A DNA stretch of 38,490 nt from an uncultured Eubacteriales bacterium. Lineage in GTDB: Bacteria; Bacillota; Clostridia; Christensenellales; CAG-138. Below, piece after piece: positions 1 to 8,133 of the stretch. Where the stretch lies: NCBI GenBank assembly GCA_902790115.1, contig CADAQS010000001.1, positions 1 through 38,490 of the forward strand. The letters are read 5' to 3'. Within the stretch, counting starts at the first letter, position 1. Every line of letters starts with the position of its first letter. The notes beneath the pieces were generated by a model that searched no databases, had not been told where the DNA came from, and saw nothing but the letters and a program-made list of their open reading frames with translations. The translations under genes were made by a program, and so were the position numbers.

Positions 1-1
1 T

Positions 2-469
2 CTGATGGCGGATGAGGGCGACCGGCAGCTGTCGCGTCCCGGCGTGCTCGAAGGCACCGCCAAGCCCGATTACAACCGCTGCATCGAGATGGCCGCGCAG
101 CAGGCGCTCCGCAAGATGCTCGTGCCGTCTATCCTGTCGCTGTGCATCCCGCTCGTCGGCGGCTTCCTGTTCGGCGTGGAATTCGTCGGCGGCATTCTCG
201 TCGGCGCAACGATCGTCGCGATCCCGCGCGCGCTGTTCATGGGCAACTCGGGCGGCGCGTTCGACAACGCGAAAAAGTACATCGAAAGCGGCGCGCTCGA
301 GGGAAGCGGCAAAGGCTCGCCCGCGCACAAGGCTGCGGTCACCGGCGACACCGTCGGCGATACGCGTAAGGACGTCGTCGGCGTCGCGCTCGACATCTTC
401 ATCAAGTCGATGTCCACGGTCGCCAACACGCTTGCCGGCGTGATCGCCCGCTTCACGCTGATCCACTGA
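2..469 (+). CDS. hppA: Membrane-bound ion-translocating pyrophosphatase, C-terminal part
   Basis: This is the last ~155 residues of an integral membrane pyrophosphatase, which couples PPi hydrolysis to H+ or Na+ export. The frame is open to the left edge, so the 5' end lies outside the window. The family signature near the C-terminus, GNSGGAFDNAKKYIE (the common form has W where F stands), is followed by GSPAHKAAVTGDTVGDTRKD, a Lys/Asp-rich segment that helps form the pyrophosphate site. A final hydrophobic stretch ends the protein at a normal length. The residues that separate K+-dependent from K+-independent and Na+ from H+ types lie upstream and cannot be read here. A strong intrinsic terminator follows 11 bases after the stop. 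Confidence 0.95.
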   Translation: MMADEGDRQLSRPGVLEGTAKPDYNRCIEMAAQQALRKMLVPSILSLCIPLVGGFLFGVEFVGGILVGATIVAIPRALFMGNSGGAFDNAKKYIESGALEGSGKGSPAHKAAVTGDTVGDTRKDVVGVALDIFIKSMSTVANTLAGVIARFTLIH

Positions 470-480
470 ACCAAAACGCG

Positions 481-518
481 AACCGCCCGCAGGGAAGCCT
501 GCGGGCGGTTTTGTTTTT
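481..518 (+). terminator. Intrinsic terminator after hppA
   Basis: A perfect 13-bp stem (481-493 with 498-510, AACCGCCCGCAGG and its complement) has a GAAG loop and is followed by a T-rich tract. It lies between convergent hppA and dfrA. The tail is clearly better on the + strand, though the hairpin could also slow polymerase coming out of dfrA. Confidence 0.9.
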
Positions 519-522
519 TGGA

Positions 523-1059
523 TTATTTGCGTTCGTAGCGGCAGAAGCGGAACGTCGTGCCCTCGTACTGCTGCTCCTCGCCCCGTTCCGTCATGCGCCA
601 GCCGGAAGCAACGAGATCGGGATAGAACGTGTCCGCGCCGTCGGACGGATAGTCGTTGTGCGTGACGAGGCACGTATCGCAGTACGGCAGCATCAGCCGG
701 TAGATGCTCGCGCCGCCGATCACGAACACGTCGTCTTTGGGCACGTCCTTCACGCGCTCGAGCGCCTCCTCGGGCGAATGGACGTACACGAGCTCGGTCG
801 TGCGCCCCGCGGCGCGGTCGGCTTCGGCCGCCGCGACCGATTCGGGACGGATCTTGCGGTCGTCGTCGATCAGGACGATGTTGACGCGGTCCTTCAGCGG
901 CGCCATGCGCGGAAAGCTTTCGAGCGTCGTGCTGCCCATGATGCAGACCTTGCCTTTGGTCGTGCGGCGGAAATACTGCATATCGGCGGGGATATGGATC
1001 AGAAGCTGCCCGGCCCTGCCGATCGCCCAGTTCTGACTGACGTTGACGATTTCGATCAT
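523..1059 (-). CDS. dfrA: Dihydrofolate reductase
   Basis: This 178-residue enzyme reduces dihydrofolate to tetrahydrofolate with NADPH, regenerating the folate oxidised by the adjacent thymidylate synthase. Family marks are the N-terminal strand ending in NWAIG, the acidic catalytic residue D26 in IHIPADMQYF, the cofactor loop MGSTTLESFP (usually MGRKTFES) and the late FVIGGASIY motif. The ATG at 1059 is preceded by a clear AAGGAGG; a longer open frame upstream is only the antisense-free third frame of thyA. It lies 11 bases after the thyA stop, so the two are almost certainly one transcript. Function is secure; the substituted cofactor-loop residues are within family variation. Confidence 0.95.
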   Translation of the reverse strand: MIEIVNVSQNWAIGRAGQLLIHIPADMQYFRRTTKGKVCIMGSTTLESFPRMAPLKDRVNIVLIDDDRKIRPESVAAAEADRAAGRTTELVYVHSPEEALERVKDVPKDDVFVIGGASIYRLMLPYCDTCLVTHNDYPSDGADTFYPDLVASGWRMTERGEEQQYEGTTFRFCRYERK

Positions 1060-1070
1060 AGCGGCCTCCT

Positions 1071-1919
1071 TCAGACGGCAATCGGGATGTTTTTGATCTG
1101 CTCGCCGTGCCGATACCCGATCAGCTGTACGTCGTCGGGCGTGAAGTCGTAGAAATTCTTCACGTCGGGATTGAGCACAAACTGCGGCGCCGGGAACGGC
1201 TCGCGATGGATCAGCTCCTCGATGATCGGGATGTGGCGGTCGTAGATGTGCGCGTCCGCGATCACGTGGACAAGCTCGCCCGCCTCCATATCGCACACCT
1301 GCGCGATCATGTGCAAAAGAACCGCGTACTGGACGACGTTCCAGTTGTTCGCGGCGAGCACGTCCTGCGAGCGCTGGTTGAGGATCGCGTTTAAAACGAG
1401 CTTTCCGGTTTCGGGATTCTTTGTGCAGTTGAACGTCATGCTGTACGCGCACGGGTACAGGTTCATCTCGTGCAGGTCGGCGAAGTTGTAGAGGTTCGTC
1501 ATAATCCTGCGCGAGTACGGGTTGTTCTTGAGGTCGTAGATCACGCGGTCGACCATGTCGAACATGCCTTCCTTGTATTGGTGCTTGACCGACATCTGAT
1601 AGCCGTACGCCTTGCCGATCGAGCCGTCCGGATCCGCCCATTCGTCCCAGATATGCGAATGCAGGTCGTGGATGTTGTTGGACTTCTTCTGCCAGATCCA
1701 AAGCACCTCGTCCACCGCGGACTTGATCGCGGTGCGCCGCAGCGTCAGGATCGGAAACTCCTTTCGAAGGTCGTACCGGTTCACGACGCCGAAGCGCTTG
1801 ACCGTATAGGCGGGCGTTCCGTCCGGCCAGCGCGGGCGCACCTTTTCGCCGGTCGTGTCGGTCCCGTTGTCGATAATATCGCGGCACATTCTGATGAAGA
1901 CCTCGTCTGCGTATGCCAT
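1071..1919 (-). CDS. thyA: Thymidylate synthase (ThyA type)
   Basis: A 282-residue ThyA that methylates dUMP to dTMP using methylene-tetrahydrofolate. The catalytic cysteine is C157 in LYPCAYSMTFN. The residue after it is Ala rather than the His of the common PCH motif, which resembles the Bacillus subtilis ThyA branch (PCV). Also visible are SRR (phosphate-binding arginines, ~137), QRSQD, the WNVVQYA dUMP loop and DAHIYDRH near the C-terminus, and the protein ends in the usual short hydrophobic tail (IPIAV). ATG at 1919 is chosen because it follows GGAGGTGA; an in-frame extension upstream lacks a ribosome site and would overlap the promoter. Co-transcribed with dfrA. Confidence 0.95.
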   Translation of the reverse strand: MAYADEVFIRMCRDIIDNGTDTTGEKVRPRWPDGTPAYTVKRFGVVNRYDLRKEFPILTLRRTAIKSAVDEVLWIWQKKSNNIHDLHSHIWDEWADPDGSIGKAYGYQMSVKHQYKEGMFDMVDRVIYDLKNNPYSRRIMTNLYNFADLHEMNLYPCAYSMTFNCTKNPETGKLVLNAILNQRSQDVLAANNWNVVQYAVLLHMIAQVCDMEAGELVHVIADAHIYDRHIPIIEELIHREPFPAPQFVLNPDVKNFYDFTPDDVQLIGYRHGEQIKNIPIAV

Positions 1920-1947
1920 AAGCTCACCTCCGTGGAATGCTGCTACC

Positions 1948-1976
1948 AGTATAACAGATTCCGCCCATATTTGCAA
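1948..1976 (-). promoter_or_regulatory. thyA-dfrA promoter
   Basis: On the minus strand TTGCAA (1971-1976), a 17-base spacer, then TATACT (1948-1953). It sits directly between the mscS terminator and the thyA ribosome site, so thyA-dfrA is a separate transcription unit from leuS-mscS. Confidence 0.85.
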
Positions 1977-2004
1977 AACAAAAAAGCCCCGAACGGGGCT
2001 TTTT
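1972..2004 (-). terminator. Terminator after mscS
   Basis: An 11-bp perfect stem (1981-1991 with 1994-2004; AAAAAGCCCCG) with a very tight loop. On the minus strand it is followed by TTGTTTTG. It starts 11 bases after the mscS stop and abuts the -35 box of the thyA promoter. Confidence 0.85.
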
Positions 2005-2015
2005 GTATGCGTCGA

Positions 2016-2855
2016 TTATTTGTCCGTATGCACATCCACCTGCGCATGGGCGAGCGGGATGCTGTTCTCGACGAGCGTCTTCTGCACGGCTTCGTTGAGT
2101 CCGAAGTAGACCGTCCAGTAATCGCCCGACTTGAACCAGGTGCGGAGCTTGAACGTCGGCAGACCGCCGTCGGTCACGGTCACGAACACCTCGGGCGCGG
2201 GATCGTCGAGCACGAGCGCGTTCTGCTTCGCGCAGTCGAGCAGCAGGTCGAACACCTTCGCCTTGTCGGCCGCCGGGCTCAGCGTCACATCGATGTCGAG
2301 ACGGCGGGTTTCGTTGACCGACAGGTTCTTGATCGCGGAATTGGACAGGCCGGCGTTCGGCAGCGTGACCTTAAGGTTGTCCGCGGTGTCGATCACGGTG
2401 TAGAACAGCGTGATCTCGCGGACGGTGCCCTCATGCGCACCGTCGGTGATGTAGTCGCCGACATGGAACGGACGGAACACGAGCAGCATGATGCCGCCGG
2501 CAAGGTTCGCCAGCGAGCCCTGCAGCGCAAGGCCGATCGCCAGACCGCAGGAGCCGAGTACCGCGATGATCGATGCGGTCGGAACGCCGACCGTCGCAAC
2601 CGCGAGCAGGACGACGAGCACATAGCCCAGCACCTTGATCGCGCTGTTTGCGAACGACTGCACCTCCGGTGCGAGCTTCTGATGCCACGGCATCTTTTTG
2701 ACGAGTTTGACCAATCCTTTGACAAGCAGCAGGCCGACGACTAAAATGACGAGCGCGGCAACGATCTTCATTGCGATGCCGGCGATGCCGTTTCCGAACT
2801 GATCGGCGATTCCCTGCGAGAGCTGTTCGCCCCAGCTGATTTCTTCTGCAAGCAT
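2016..2855 (-). CDS. Small-conductance mechanosensitive channel (MscS family)
   Basis: A 279-residue channel that opens under membrane tension and releases solutes on hypo-osmotic shock. It has three predicted transmembrane helices (about 29-50, 70-92 and 97-127). The third is the Gly/Ala-rich pore helix (GLAIGLALQGSLANLAGG), followed by the FRPFHVGDYI entry to the soluble beta domain typical of MscS. Length matches the minimal E. coli MscS type. The start at 2855 (MLAEE) is preceded by AAGGAGGG; a longer frame would run into leuS. Only 22 bases separate it from leuS, so it is expressed as the second gene of that unit, and a terminator follows. Confidence 0.93.
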   Translation of the reverse strand: MLAEEISWGEQLSQGIADQFGNGIAGIAMKIVAALVILVVGLLLVKGLVKLVKKMPWHQKLAPEVQSFANSAIKVLGYVLVVLLAVATVGVPTASIIAVLGSCGLAIGLALQGSLANLAGGIMLLVFRPFHVGDYITDGAHEGTVREITLFYTVIDTADNLKVTLPNAGLSNSAIKNLSVNETRRLDIDVTLSPAADKAKVFDLLLDCAKQNALVLDDPAPEVFVTVTDGGLPTFKLRTWFKSGDYWTVYFGLNEAVQKTLVENSIPLAHAQVDVHTDK

Positions 2856-2877
2856 TTTTTCTTTCCCTCCTTGGTGT

Positions 2878-5283
2878 TTAACCGACAACGATGTTGACGA
2901 TATTTTTGACAACGATCACTTTGCGGATCGATTTGCCCTCCAGATACGGCGCGACGTCGGTGCAGGCCTTCGCCGCTTCCTCGACGGCCGCCTTGTCCGC
3001 GTCCGCCGGCATCGAAATGCGCGCGCGCACCTTGCCGTTGACCTGCACGCCGTACTCGATCGATGCGACCGCCAGCGCGCTTTCGTCGTATATAGGCCAC
3101 GGCGCATGGTGCAGCGGCTCGAAGCCCAGCCGCTCGTTCATCTCCTCCGCCATGTGCGGCGCAAACGGCGAGAGCAGCAGCAACAGCGTATGCAGTTCGT
3201 CCTTTGTCACGCTGCCCTTGGCGTAAAAGTCGTTGACCAGCGACATCATCGCCGCGATCGCGGTGTTGAACTTCATGCGCTCGATGTCCTCGGACACCTT
3301 CTTGATGCAGGCGTGCACGGCGCTGCGCTGCGCCGCGTCGGTATCGCCCTCGCCCTTGACGAGATCCTGCAGCCGCCAGACGCGGTCGAGGAAGCGCTTG
3401 CAGCCGTTCGCGGACTCCTCGCTCCACGGCGTCGCCGCCATGTAGTCGCCCATGAACATCACATACGTGCGCAGCGTATCCGCGCCGAGCCGCTCGATGA
3501 CGTCGATCGGATCGACGACGTTGCCCTTGGACTTGGACATCTTGTCGCCGTCGGGTCCCAAGATCAGGCCCTGATAGGTGCGCTTGGCGTACGGCTCGGG
3601 CGTGTTGACTTCGCCGAGGTCGTACAGGAACTGATGCCAGAAGCGCGAGTACAAAAGATGACGCGTCACATGCTCCATGCCGCCGTTGTACCAGTCGACC
3701 GGCATCCAGTATTTCATCTTTTCGGGATCGCAGAAGCGCTGATCATTTTTCGGATCGATGAAGCGCAGATAGTACCACGACGAACCCGCCCACTGCGGCA
3801 TCGTATCGGTTTCGCGCTTCGCTTTGCCGCCGCACTTCGGGCAGGTGCAATTCACGAACGACTCGATCCTTGCCAGCGGCGACTGTCCGTCGGTGCCGGG
3901 CTCGAAGTTCTCGACGTCGGGCAGCGTCAGCGGCAGCTCCTCATACGGAACGCCGACCGTGCCGCACACCGGGCAGTGGATCAGCGGGATCGGCTCGCCC
4001 CAGTAGCGCTGGCGGTTGAACGCCCAGTCCTTCATCTTGTACTGAACGCCCTTGTGCCCGATGCCCATCCGTTCGAGATGTTCGAGCATCGCCGCGATCG
4101 AATCCTTTTTGTTGTCGTAGGCGTTCAGGAAATCGGAATGGATCATCCGCCCGTTGCCGGTGTACGCCTCTTTTTCGATGTCGCCGCCCTCGATGACCGG
4201 GATGATCTCGACGCCGAACTTCTTCGCAAACTCCCAGTCGCGCTGGTCGTGCGCCGGAACCGCCATGATCGCGCCGGTGCCGTAGCCCATCATGACGTAG
4301 TCCGCGAGGAACACCGGGATCTCCCTGCCGTTGACCGGGTTGATCGCCGAAAAGCCCTCGAGCCGCACGCCGGTCTTGTCCTTGACGAGCTGGGTGCGCT
4401 CGAACTCGGTCTTCTTGGCGCATTCGGCGCGGTAGGCTTCCACCGCGTCCCAGTTGGCGATCCGGTCGCGGTACTTGTCGAGCATCGGATGCTCGGGCGC
4501 CATGACCATGAACGTCACGCCGAAGAGCGTGTCGCAGCGGGTCGTGTAGATCTCGAGCGATTCGGGAATGTCCTTGATCGCGAAGTTCACAAACGCGCCG
4601 GTGGACTTGCCGATCCAGTCGATCTCCTGCTGCTTGATCGAATCCGGATAATCGACGCTGTCGAGCCCGGAGAGCAGGCGGTCGGCGTATTGGGTGATCT
4701 TGAGGTACCAGACGTCCTTCGGCAGCTGGATGACGTCGCTGTGGCAGACATCGCACTTGCCGCCCTGCGAATCCTCGTTCGAGAGGACGACCTTGCAGTT
4801 CGGGCAGTAGTTCACCTGCGTTTTGGCGCGGAACACAAGCCCGTGGTCGAACATCTTGCGGAAAATCCACTGCGTCCAGTGGTAGTAGTCGGGCAGCGAG
4901 GTCGAGATCTCGCGGCTCCAGTCGAACGAATAGCCGACGCGCTTCATCTGATCCTTGAAGTGCTCGACGTTTTTGGTCGTGATGATGTGCGGATGCGTGT
5001 TCGTCTTGATCGCGTAGTTCTCGGCGGGCAGACCGAACGAGTCGAAGCCCATCGGGAACAGCACGTTGTAGCCCTGCATCCGGCGCTTGCGGGAGATGAC
5101 CTCCAGGCTCGTGTACGCCTTGATGTGCCCGACGTGCATGCCCGCGCCGGACGGGTACGGAAACTCGACAAGCCCGTAGAACTTCGGCTTTGTGAAATCG
5201 TCCTCTGCTTGGAAGCAGTTATGTTCTTCCCAGTATGCCTGCCATTTGCGTTCGATGGCGGCAAAGTCATAGCGTTCTGCCAT
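2878..5283 (-). CDS. leuS: Leucyl-tRNA synthetase
   Basis: An 801-residue class Ia synthetase that charges tRNA-Leu. The HIGH motif appears as HVGH (50-53) and KMSKS at 581-585. Between them lie a zinc-ribbon (CPNC...CDVC, roughly 160-185), the CP1 editing domain with its GTGAIMAVPAHD motif, and a second Cys pair (CTCPKCGG). The C-terminal anticodon domain ends in the VNGKVRARISMP block typical of bacterial LeuRS. The ATG at 5283 is preferred over one 15 bases upstream (5298) because the AAAGGAC ribosome site lies between them. Unlike hisS in this window, the leader is too short for a T-box. It is followed by mscS. Confidence 0.97.
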   Translation of the reverse strand: MAERYDFAAIERKWQAYWEEHNCFQAEDDFTKPKFYGLVEFPYPSGAGMHVGHIKAYTSLEVISRKRRMQGYNVLFPMGFDSFGLPAENYAIKTNTHPHIITTKNVEHFKDQMKRVGYSFDWSREISTSLPDYYHWTQWIFRKMFDHGLVFRAKTQVNYCPNCKVVLSNEDSQGGKCDVCHSDVIQLPKDVWYLKITQYADRLLSGLDSVDYPDSIKQQEIDWIGKSTGAFVNFAIKDIPESLEIYTTRCDTLFGVTFMVMAPEHPMLDKYRDRIANWDAVEAYRAECAKKTEFERTQLVKDKTGVRLEGFSAINPVNGREIPVFLADYVMMGYGTGAIMAVPAHDQRDWEFAKKFGVEIIPVIEGGDIEKEAYTGNGRMIHSDFLNAYDNKKDSIAAMLEHLERMGIGHKGVQYKMKDWAFNRQRYWGEPIPLIHCPVCGTVGVPYEELPLTLPDVENFEPGTDGQSPLARIESFVNCTCPKCGGKAKRETDTMPQWAGSSWYYLRFIDPKNDQRFCDPEKMKYWMPVDWYNGGMEHVTRHLLYSRFWHQFLYDLGEVNTPEPYAKRTYQGLILGPDGDKMSKSKGNVVDPIDVIERLGADTLRTYVMFMGDYMAATPWSEESANGCKRFLDRVWRLQDLVKGEGDTDAAQRSAVHACIKKVSEDIERMKFNTAIAAMMSLVNDFYAKGSVTKDELHTLLLLLSPFAPHMAEEMNERLGFEPLHHAPWPIYDESALAVASIEYGVQVNGKVRARISMPADADKAAVEEAAKACTDVAPYLEGKSIRKVIVVKNIVNIVVG

Positions 5284-5330
5284 AAAAAGTCCTTTCAATT
5301 GTGAAAAAAATGGAACTGATATATGAAATA

Positions 5331-5359
5331 ACTTTAACTTTTTCTGCTGCGTTTGTCAA
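5331..5359 (-). promoter_or_regulatory. leuS-mscS promoter
   Basis: Minus strand TTGACA (5354-5359), a 17-base spacer, then TAAAGT (5331-5336). Its -35 box lies 4 bases from the -35 box of the divergent lgt promoter. Confidence 0.8.
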
Positions 5360-5363
5360 CCGC

Positions 5364-5392
5364 TTTACAAGAAATTCCGTTTATGTTACACT
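5364..5392 (+). promoter_or_regulatory. lgt promoter
   Basis: TTTACA (5364-5369), a 17-base spacer, then TACACT (5387-5392), arranged back to back with the leuS promoter. The ~70-base leader includes a GGATCC-centred inverted pair (CGGATCC near 5412, GGATCCG near 5444) that could form a long hairpin. Confidence 0.7.
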
Positions 5393-5467
5393 GAATCTGC
5401 GCACGGATCCCGCCCGCTTTTCCTTTGGCGCGCGGCGATCGGATCCGCAGCGGAAAGGAGCAAATAC

Positions 5468-6478
5468 ATGATCGGTGAATACCTTTTCCATATCGGATCG
5501 TTCGGCGTTCCGGCGATGGGCTTCTGCATCCTGATCGGCACGATCTTTGCGATGCTGCTCTGCTGGTATGCCAGGCGGTTCACCAATCTCGACTGGAACG
5601 ACGAGATCCTCGACGGCGTCATCTGGGCGGTGCTGGCCGGCTTTATCGGCATGAAGGTGCTGTACTGGATCGTCACGCCCGAAGCGATCGAACAGGTGAT
5701 CGCGGAGCCTTCGCTCAAGGGCGTCTGGGAGCTTTTGACCGCCGGCATGGTGTTTTACGGCGGGCTGTTCGGCGGCATCTTGGGTCTGTGGCTTCTCGCC
5801 CGGAAAAAGAAGCGCAGCTTTTTCACGTTCTCGGATCTGATCCTGCCGTGCTTTGCGATCGCGCACGCGGGCGGACGGATCGGCTGTCTGCTCGTCGGCT
5901 GCTGCTACGGCGTCGCGGAGGGACAGACCTGCCTTGCGGGACACCTCACCTACCACGGCGTGCTGTCGGTGACCTACCTCAACGGCGTCCACCGGCTGCC
6001 GGTGCCGCTGATGGAGTCGATGTTCCTCGTGCTGCTGTCCGGCGTTCTGCTCGTAATTCTGAAGAATCAAAAGCACCGCGGTTCGGTCACGGCGTGGTAT
6101 CTGATCCTGTATGCGATCTGGCGGTTTGTCATCGAATACTTCCGCGGCGACGAGGTTCGCGGCATCTACGGCCCGTTCTCGACCTCGCAGTGGATCAGTA
6201 TCGCGACCCTGCTCGTCGGCGTTGTGATCCTCGCGCTCTCGCGCAAATGGCCGAAGGACGTTCCGGTTCCGGACTTCCATGAGGACGACCTGACCGTCCC
6301 CGAAGCGGACGACGCGCCCGAAATCACGCTGGACGGCGAAGCCGAAGCGGAAGCCGCCGAAGCGGAGACCGATGCGCAGACCGAAGCGGAGAAGGAATCG
6401 ACCGAACCCGCAGAAGAACCGGCCGAAGCGGAAAAGGAGCAGGCCGATTCCGAGGAAGAGAAGGCAGAAAAGGAATAA
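5468..6478 (+). CDS. lgt: Prolipoprotein diacylglyceryl transferase
   Basis: Lgt transfers a diacylglyceryl group from phosphatidylglycerol to the lipobox cysteine of prelipoproteins in the cytoplasmic membrane. It would modify the lipoproteins encoded later in this window. The Lgt signature GGRIGCLLVGCCYG is at 135-148, in a multi-helix membrane protein with the usual VFYGGLFGG motif near 96-104. The catalytic core ends near residue 267. Residues 268-336 form an unusual tail, predicted disordered and rich in Glu, Ala and Asp, with no membrane segment. The start is fixed by AAAGGAG. The gene is monocistronic, with its own promoter and terminator. Confidence 0.95.
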   Translation: MIGEYLFHIGSFGVPAMGFCILIGTIFAMLLCWYARRFTNLDWNDEILDGVIWAVLAGFIGMKVLYWIVTPEAIEQVIAEPSLKGVWELLTAGMVFYGGLFGGILGLWLLARKKKRSFFTFSDLILPCFAIAHAGGRIGCLLVGCCYGVAEGQTCLAGHLTYHGVLSVTYLNGVHRLPVPLMESMFLVLLSGVLLVILKNQKHRGSVTAWYLILYAIWRFVIEYFRGDEVRGIYGPFSTSQWISIATLLVGVVILALSRKWPKDVPVPDFHEDDLTVPEADDAPEITLDGEAEAEAAEAETDAQTEAEKESTEPAEEPAEAEKEQADSEEEKAEKE

Positions 6479-6499
6479 CGCGTTCTGCAGCGCATGTGA

Positions 6500-6535
6500 G
6501 AAGGTTTTCCGGTCGGGAAACCTTCTTTTCTTTCG
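6500..6535 (+). terminator. Terminator after lgt
   Basis: An 11-bp stem (6500-6510 with 6515-6525, GAAGGTTTTCC paired with GGGAAACCTTC, one G-T pair), loop GGTC, then TTTTCTTT. Confidence 0.88.
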
Positions 6536-6554
6536 GCAAAAGAAAACAGCTCTA

Positions 6555-6590
6555 CGAAAAAAAAAAGAGCCCGCGCAGGGCTCTTTTGGT
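6555..6590 (-). terminator. Terminator after the DUF4250 gene
   Basis: A 10-bp stem (6563-6572 with 6578-6587, AAAAGAGCCC) with a 5-base loop, followed on the minus strand by a run of about nine T. It closes the pyrG-glnA-DUF4250 unit and faces the lgt terminator. Confidence 0.9.
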
Positions 6591-6591
6591 T

Positions 6592-6768
6592 TCACACAAA
6601 TGCGTTTCGTTCCGGGTCGTAGGCAAAGCCGGCGTTCGCCATGCGGCGTTCGAGCGCCGTGCGATCGACCTGCAGATCCTCGCAGAGCGCGTCGAGCGAC
6701 GGATAGAAATCGCGAAGCTTCATGTTCAGCACGGACAGCAAAATATACGGATCCTCGGGCAGCTGCAT
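6592..6768 (-). CDS. DUF4250 small protein, downstream of glnA
   Basis: A 58-residue acidic cytosolic protein of the DUF4250 family, whose function is unknown. It begins MQLPEDPYILLSVLNMKLRD, matching the conserved opening of the family, and the rest (SLDALCEDLQVDRTALERRM) looks like a compact helix-turn-helix-like fold. The start at 6768 is set by GAGGAGG; that ribosome site overlaps the glnA stop codon (10-base gap), so translation is probably coupled to glnA. Its position suggests the same transcript as pyrG and glnA, but the family also occurs elsewhere in Clostridia, so a role in glutamine metabolism is only a possibility. Confidence 0.88.
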   Translation of the reverse strand: MQLPEDPYILLSVLNMKLRDFYPSLDALCEDLQVDRTALERRMANAGFAYDPERNAFV

Positions 6769-6778
6769 GGACGCCTCC

Positions 6779-8110
6779 TCAATAGACGACCATGTACTTT
6801 TCAAGCTCCCAGTCGGTCACGCGCGTGCGGTAATCGTCCCATTCGCGCTTCTTGCCCGAAACATAGCTGTTGTAGACGTGCTCGCCGAGCGTTTCGATGA
6901 TCAGCGGATCGGCCTTGAGGCACTTGATCGCGTCGCGCAGCGTGCCGGGCAGGCTGTGGATGCCATGCGCGTGGCGCTCGTCCTCGGTCATCGCAAAGAT
7001 GTTCTCGGTGATCTCGGCAGGCGGAACGAGGCCGCGTTCGATGCCGTCGAGCCCCGCCGCGAGGCACGCCGCGATCGCAAGGTACGGATTGCAGGCGGGA
7101 TCGGGGCAGCGCAGCTCGACGCGCGTGGACTGTCCGCGCGACGCCGGGATGCGGATCAGCGCAGAGCGGTTCGACGCGCTCCAGGCGAGGTAGCACGGCG
7201 CTTCATAGCCCGGAACGAGGCGCTTATACGAGTTGACGAGCGGATTGGTGATCGCCGTCATGCCGCGCACATGCTCCAAAAGCCCCGCGATAAAGCTGTA
7301 CGCCTCCTTGGAAAGGCCGCGTTCGCCGTTTGGATCGTGGAAAATGTTCCTGCCGTCCTTGAACAGCGACATGTTCGTGTGCATGCCTGAGCCGTTGATG
7401 CCGTAGACGGGCTTGGGCATGAAGGTCGCGTGCAGGCCGCGCATCTGCGCGATCGACTTGACGACCATCTTGAACGTGACGATGTTGTCCGCGGCGCGGA
7501 GCGCTTCGGCGTACTTGAAATCGATCTCGTGCTGACCGGCCGCGACCTCGTGGTGGCTCGCTTCGATCTCGAATCCCATCTCCTCGAGGATCAGGCAGAT
7601 CTCGCGGCGCACGTCGCCGCCGTGGTCGATCGGCGCCATATCGAAATAGCTTGCCTCGTCGGCGGTGTTCGTCGTCGGATGTCCCTTCTCGTCGATCTCG
7701 AACAGGAAGAATTCCGCTTCCGGTCCGACGTTGAACGAATAGCCCATGTCCTCGGCGCGCTTCAGAACGCGCTTTAAGACGTAGCGCGGATCGCCGACAA
7801 ACGGCGTTCCGTCGGGGTTGTACACGTCGCAGATCAGCCGCGCGGTGCGGCGCTTCTTTGGAAGCCACGGCAGAATCACGAAGCTGTCCAGATCCGGTCT
7901 TAGATACTGGTCGGATTCATGGATGCGGGTGAAGCCTTCGATCGAGCTGCCGTCGATCATGATCTGGTTGTTCACGACCTTTTCGATCTGCGAGCGCGTG
8001 ACCGCAACGTTTTTGAGCTGTCCGAAAATGTCGGTGAACTGCAGGCGGATAAACTCGATATCCTCCTCGTTGACGATGCGCACGATGTCGTCCCTGGTAT
8101 AATGCTGCAT
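6779..8110 (-). CDS. glnA: Glutamine synthetase, type I-alpha
   Basis: A 443-residue glutamine synthetase that makes glutamine from glutamate, ammonia and ATP; it should assemble as a dodecamer. It aligns along its whole length with the GSI-alpha enzymes of Firmicutes: [11 protein letters not shown] near 53-63, EAEFF, the HHEVA(A)GQHEIDFKY block, NGSGMH, and [10 protein letters not shown]. It lacks the adenylylation loop of GSI-beta. R62 is present at the position that mediates feedback inhibition in Bacillus, so allosteric control is likely. GGGGAGG precedes the start. It lies 23 bases after pyrG with no promoter between them. No GlnR-type operator was recognised nearby. Confidence 0.96.
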   Translation of the reverse strand: MQHYTRDDIVRIVNEEDIEFIRLQFTDIFGQLKNVAVTRSQIEKVVNNQIMIDGSSIEGFTRIHESDQYLRPDLDSFVILPWLPKKRRTARLICDVYNPDGTPFVGDPRYVLKRVLKRAEDMGYSFNVGPEAEFFLFEIDEKGHPTTNTADEASYFDMAPIDHGGDVRREICLILEEMGFEIEASHHEVAAGQHEIDFKYAEALRAADNIVTFKMVVKSIAQMRGLHATFMPKPVYGINGSGMHTNMSLFKDGRNIFHDPNGERGLSKEAYSFIAGLLEHVRGMTAITNPLVNSYKRLVPGYEAPCYLAWSASNRSALIRIPASRGQSTRVELRCPDPACNPYLAIAACLAAGLDGIERGLVPPAEITENIFAMTEDERHAHGIHSLPGTLRDAIKCLKADPLIIETLGEHVYNSYVSGKKREWDDYRTRVTDWELEKYMVVY

Positions 8111-8133
8111 GGTAAATCCTCCCCTGAATCATT

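Noticed and set aside
3106-5304. A 732-codon open frame antisense to leuS
   Set aside because: It is the complement of the leuS coding strand in GC-rich DNA, has no ribosome site, and its translation is Arg/Val/Asp-rich with no family resemblance.
5284-5330. Possible T-box ahead of leuS
   Set aside because: The promoter leaves a leader of only a few dozen bases and there is no AGGGTGG-type T-box sequence.
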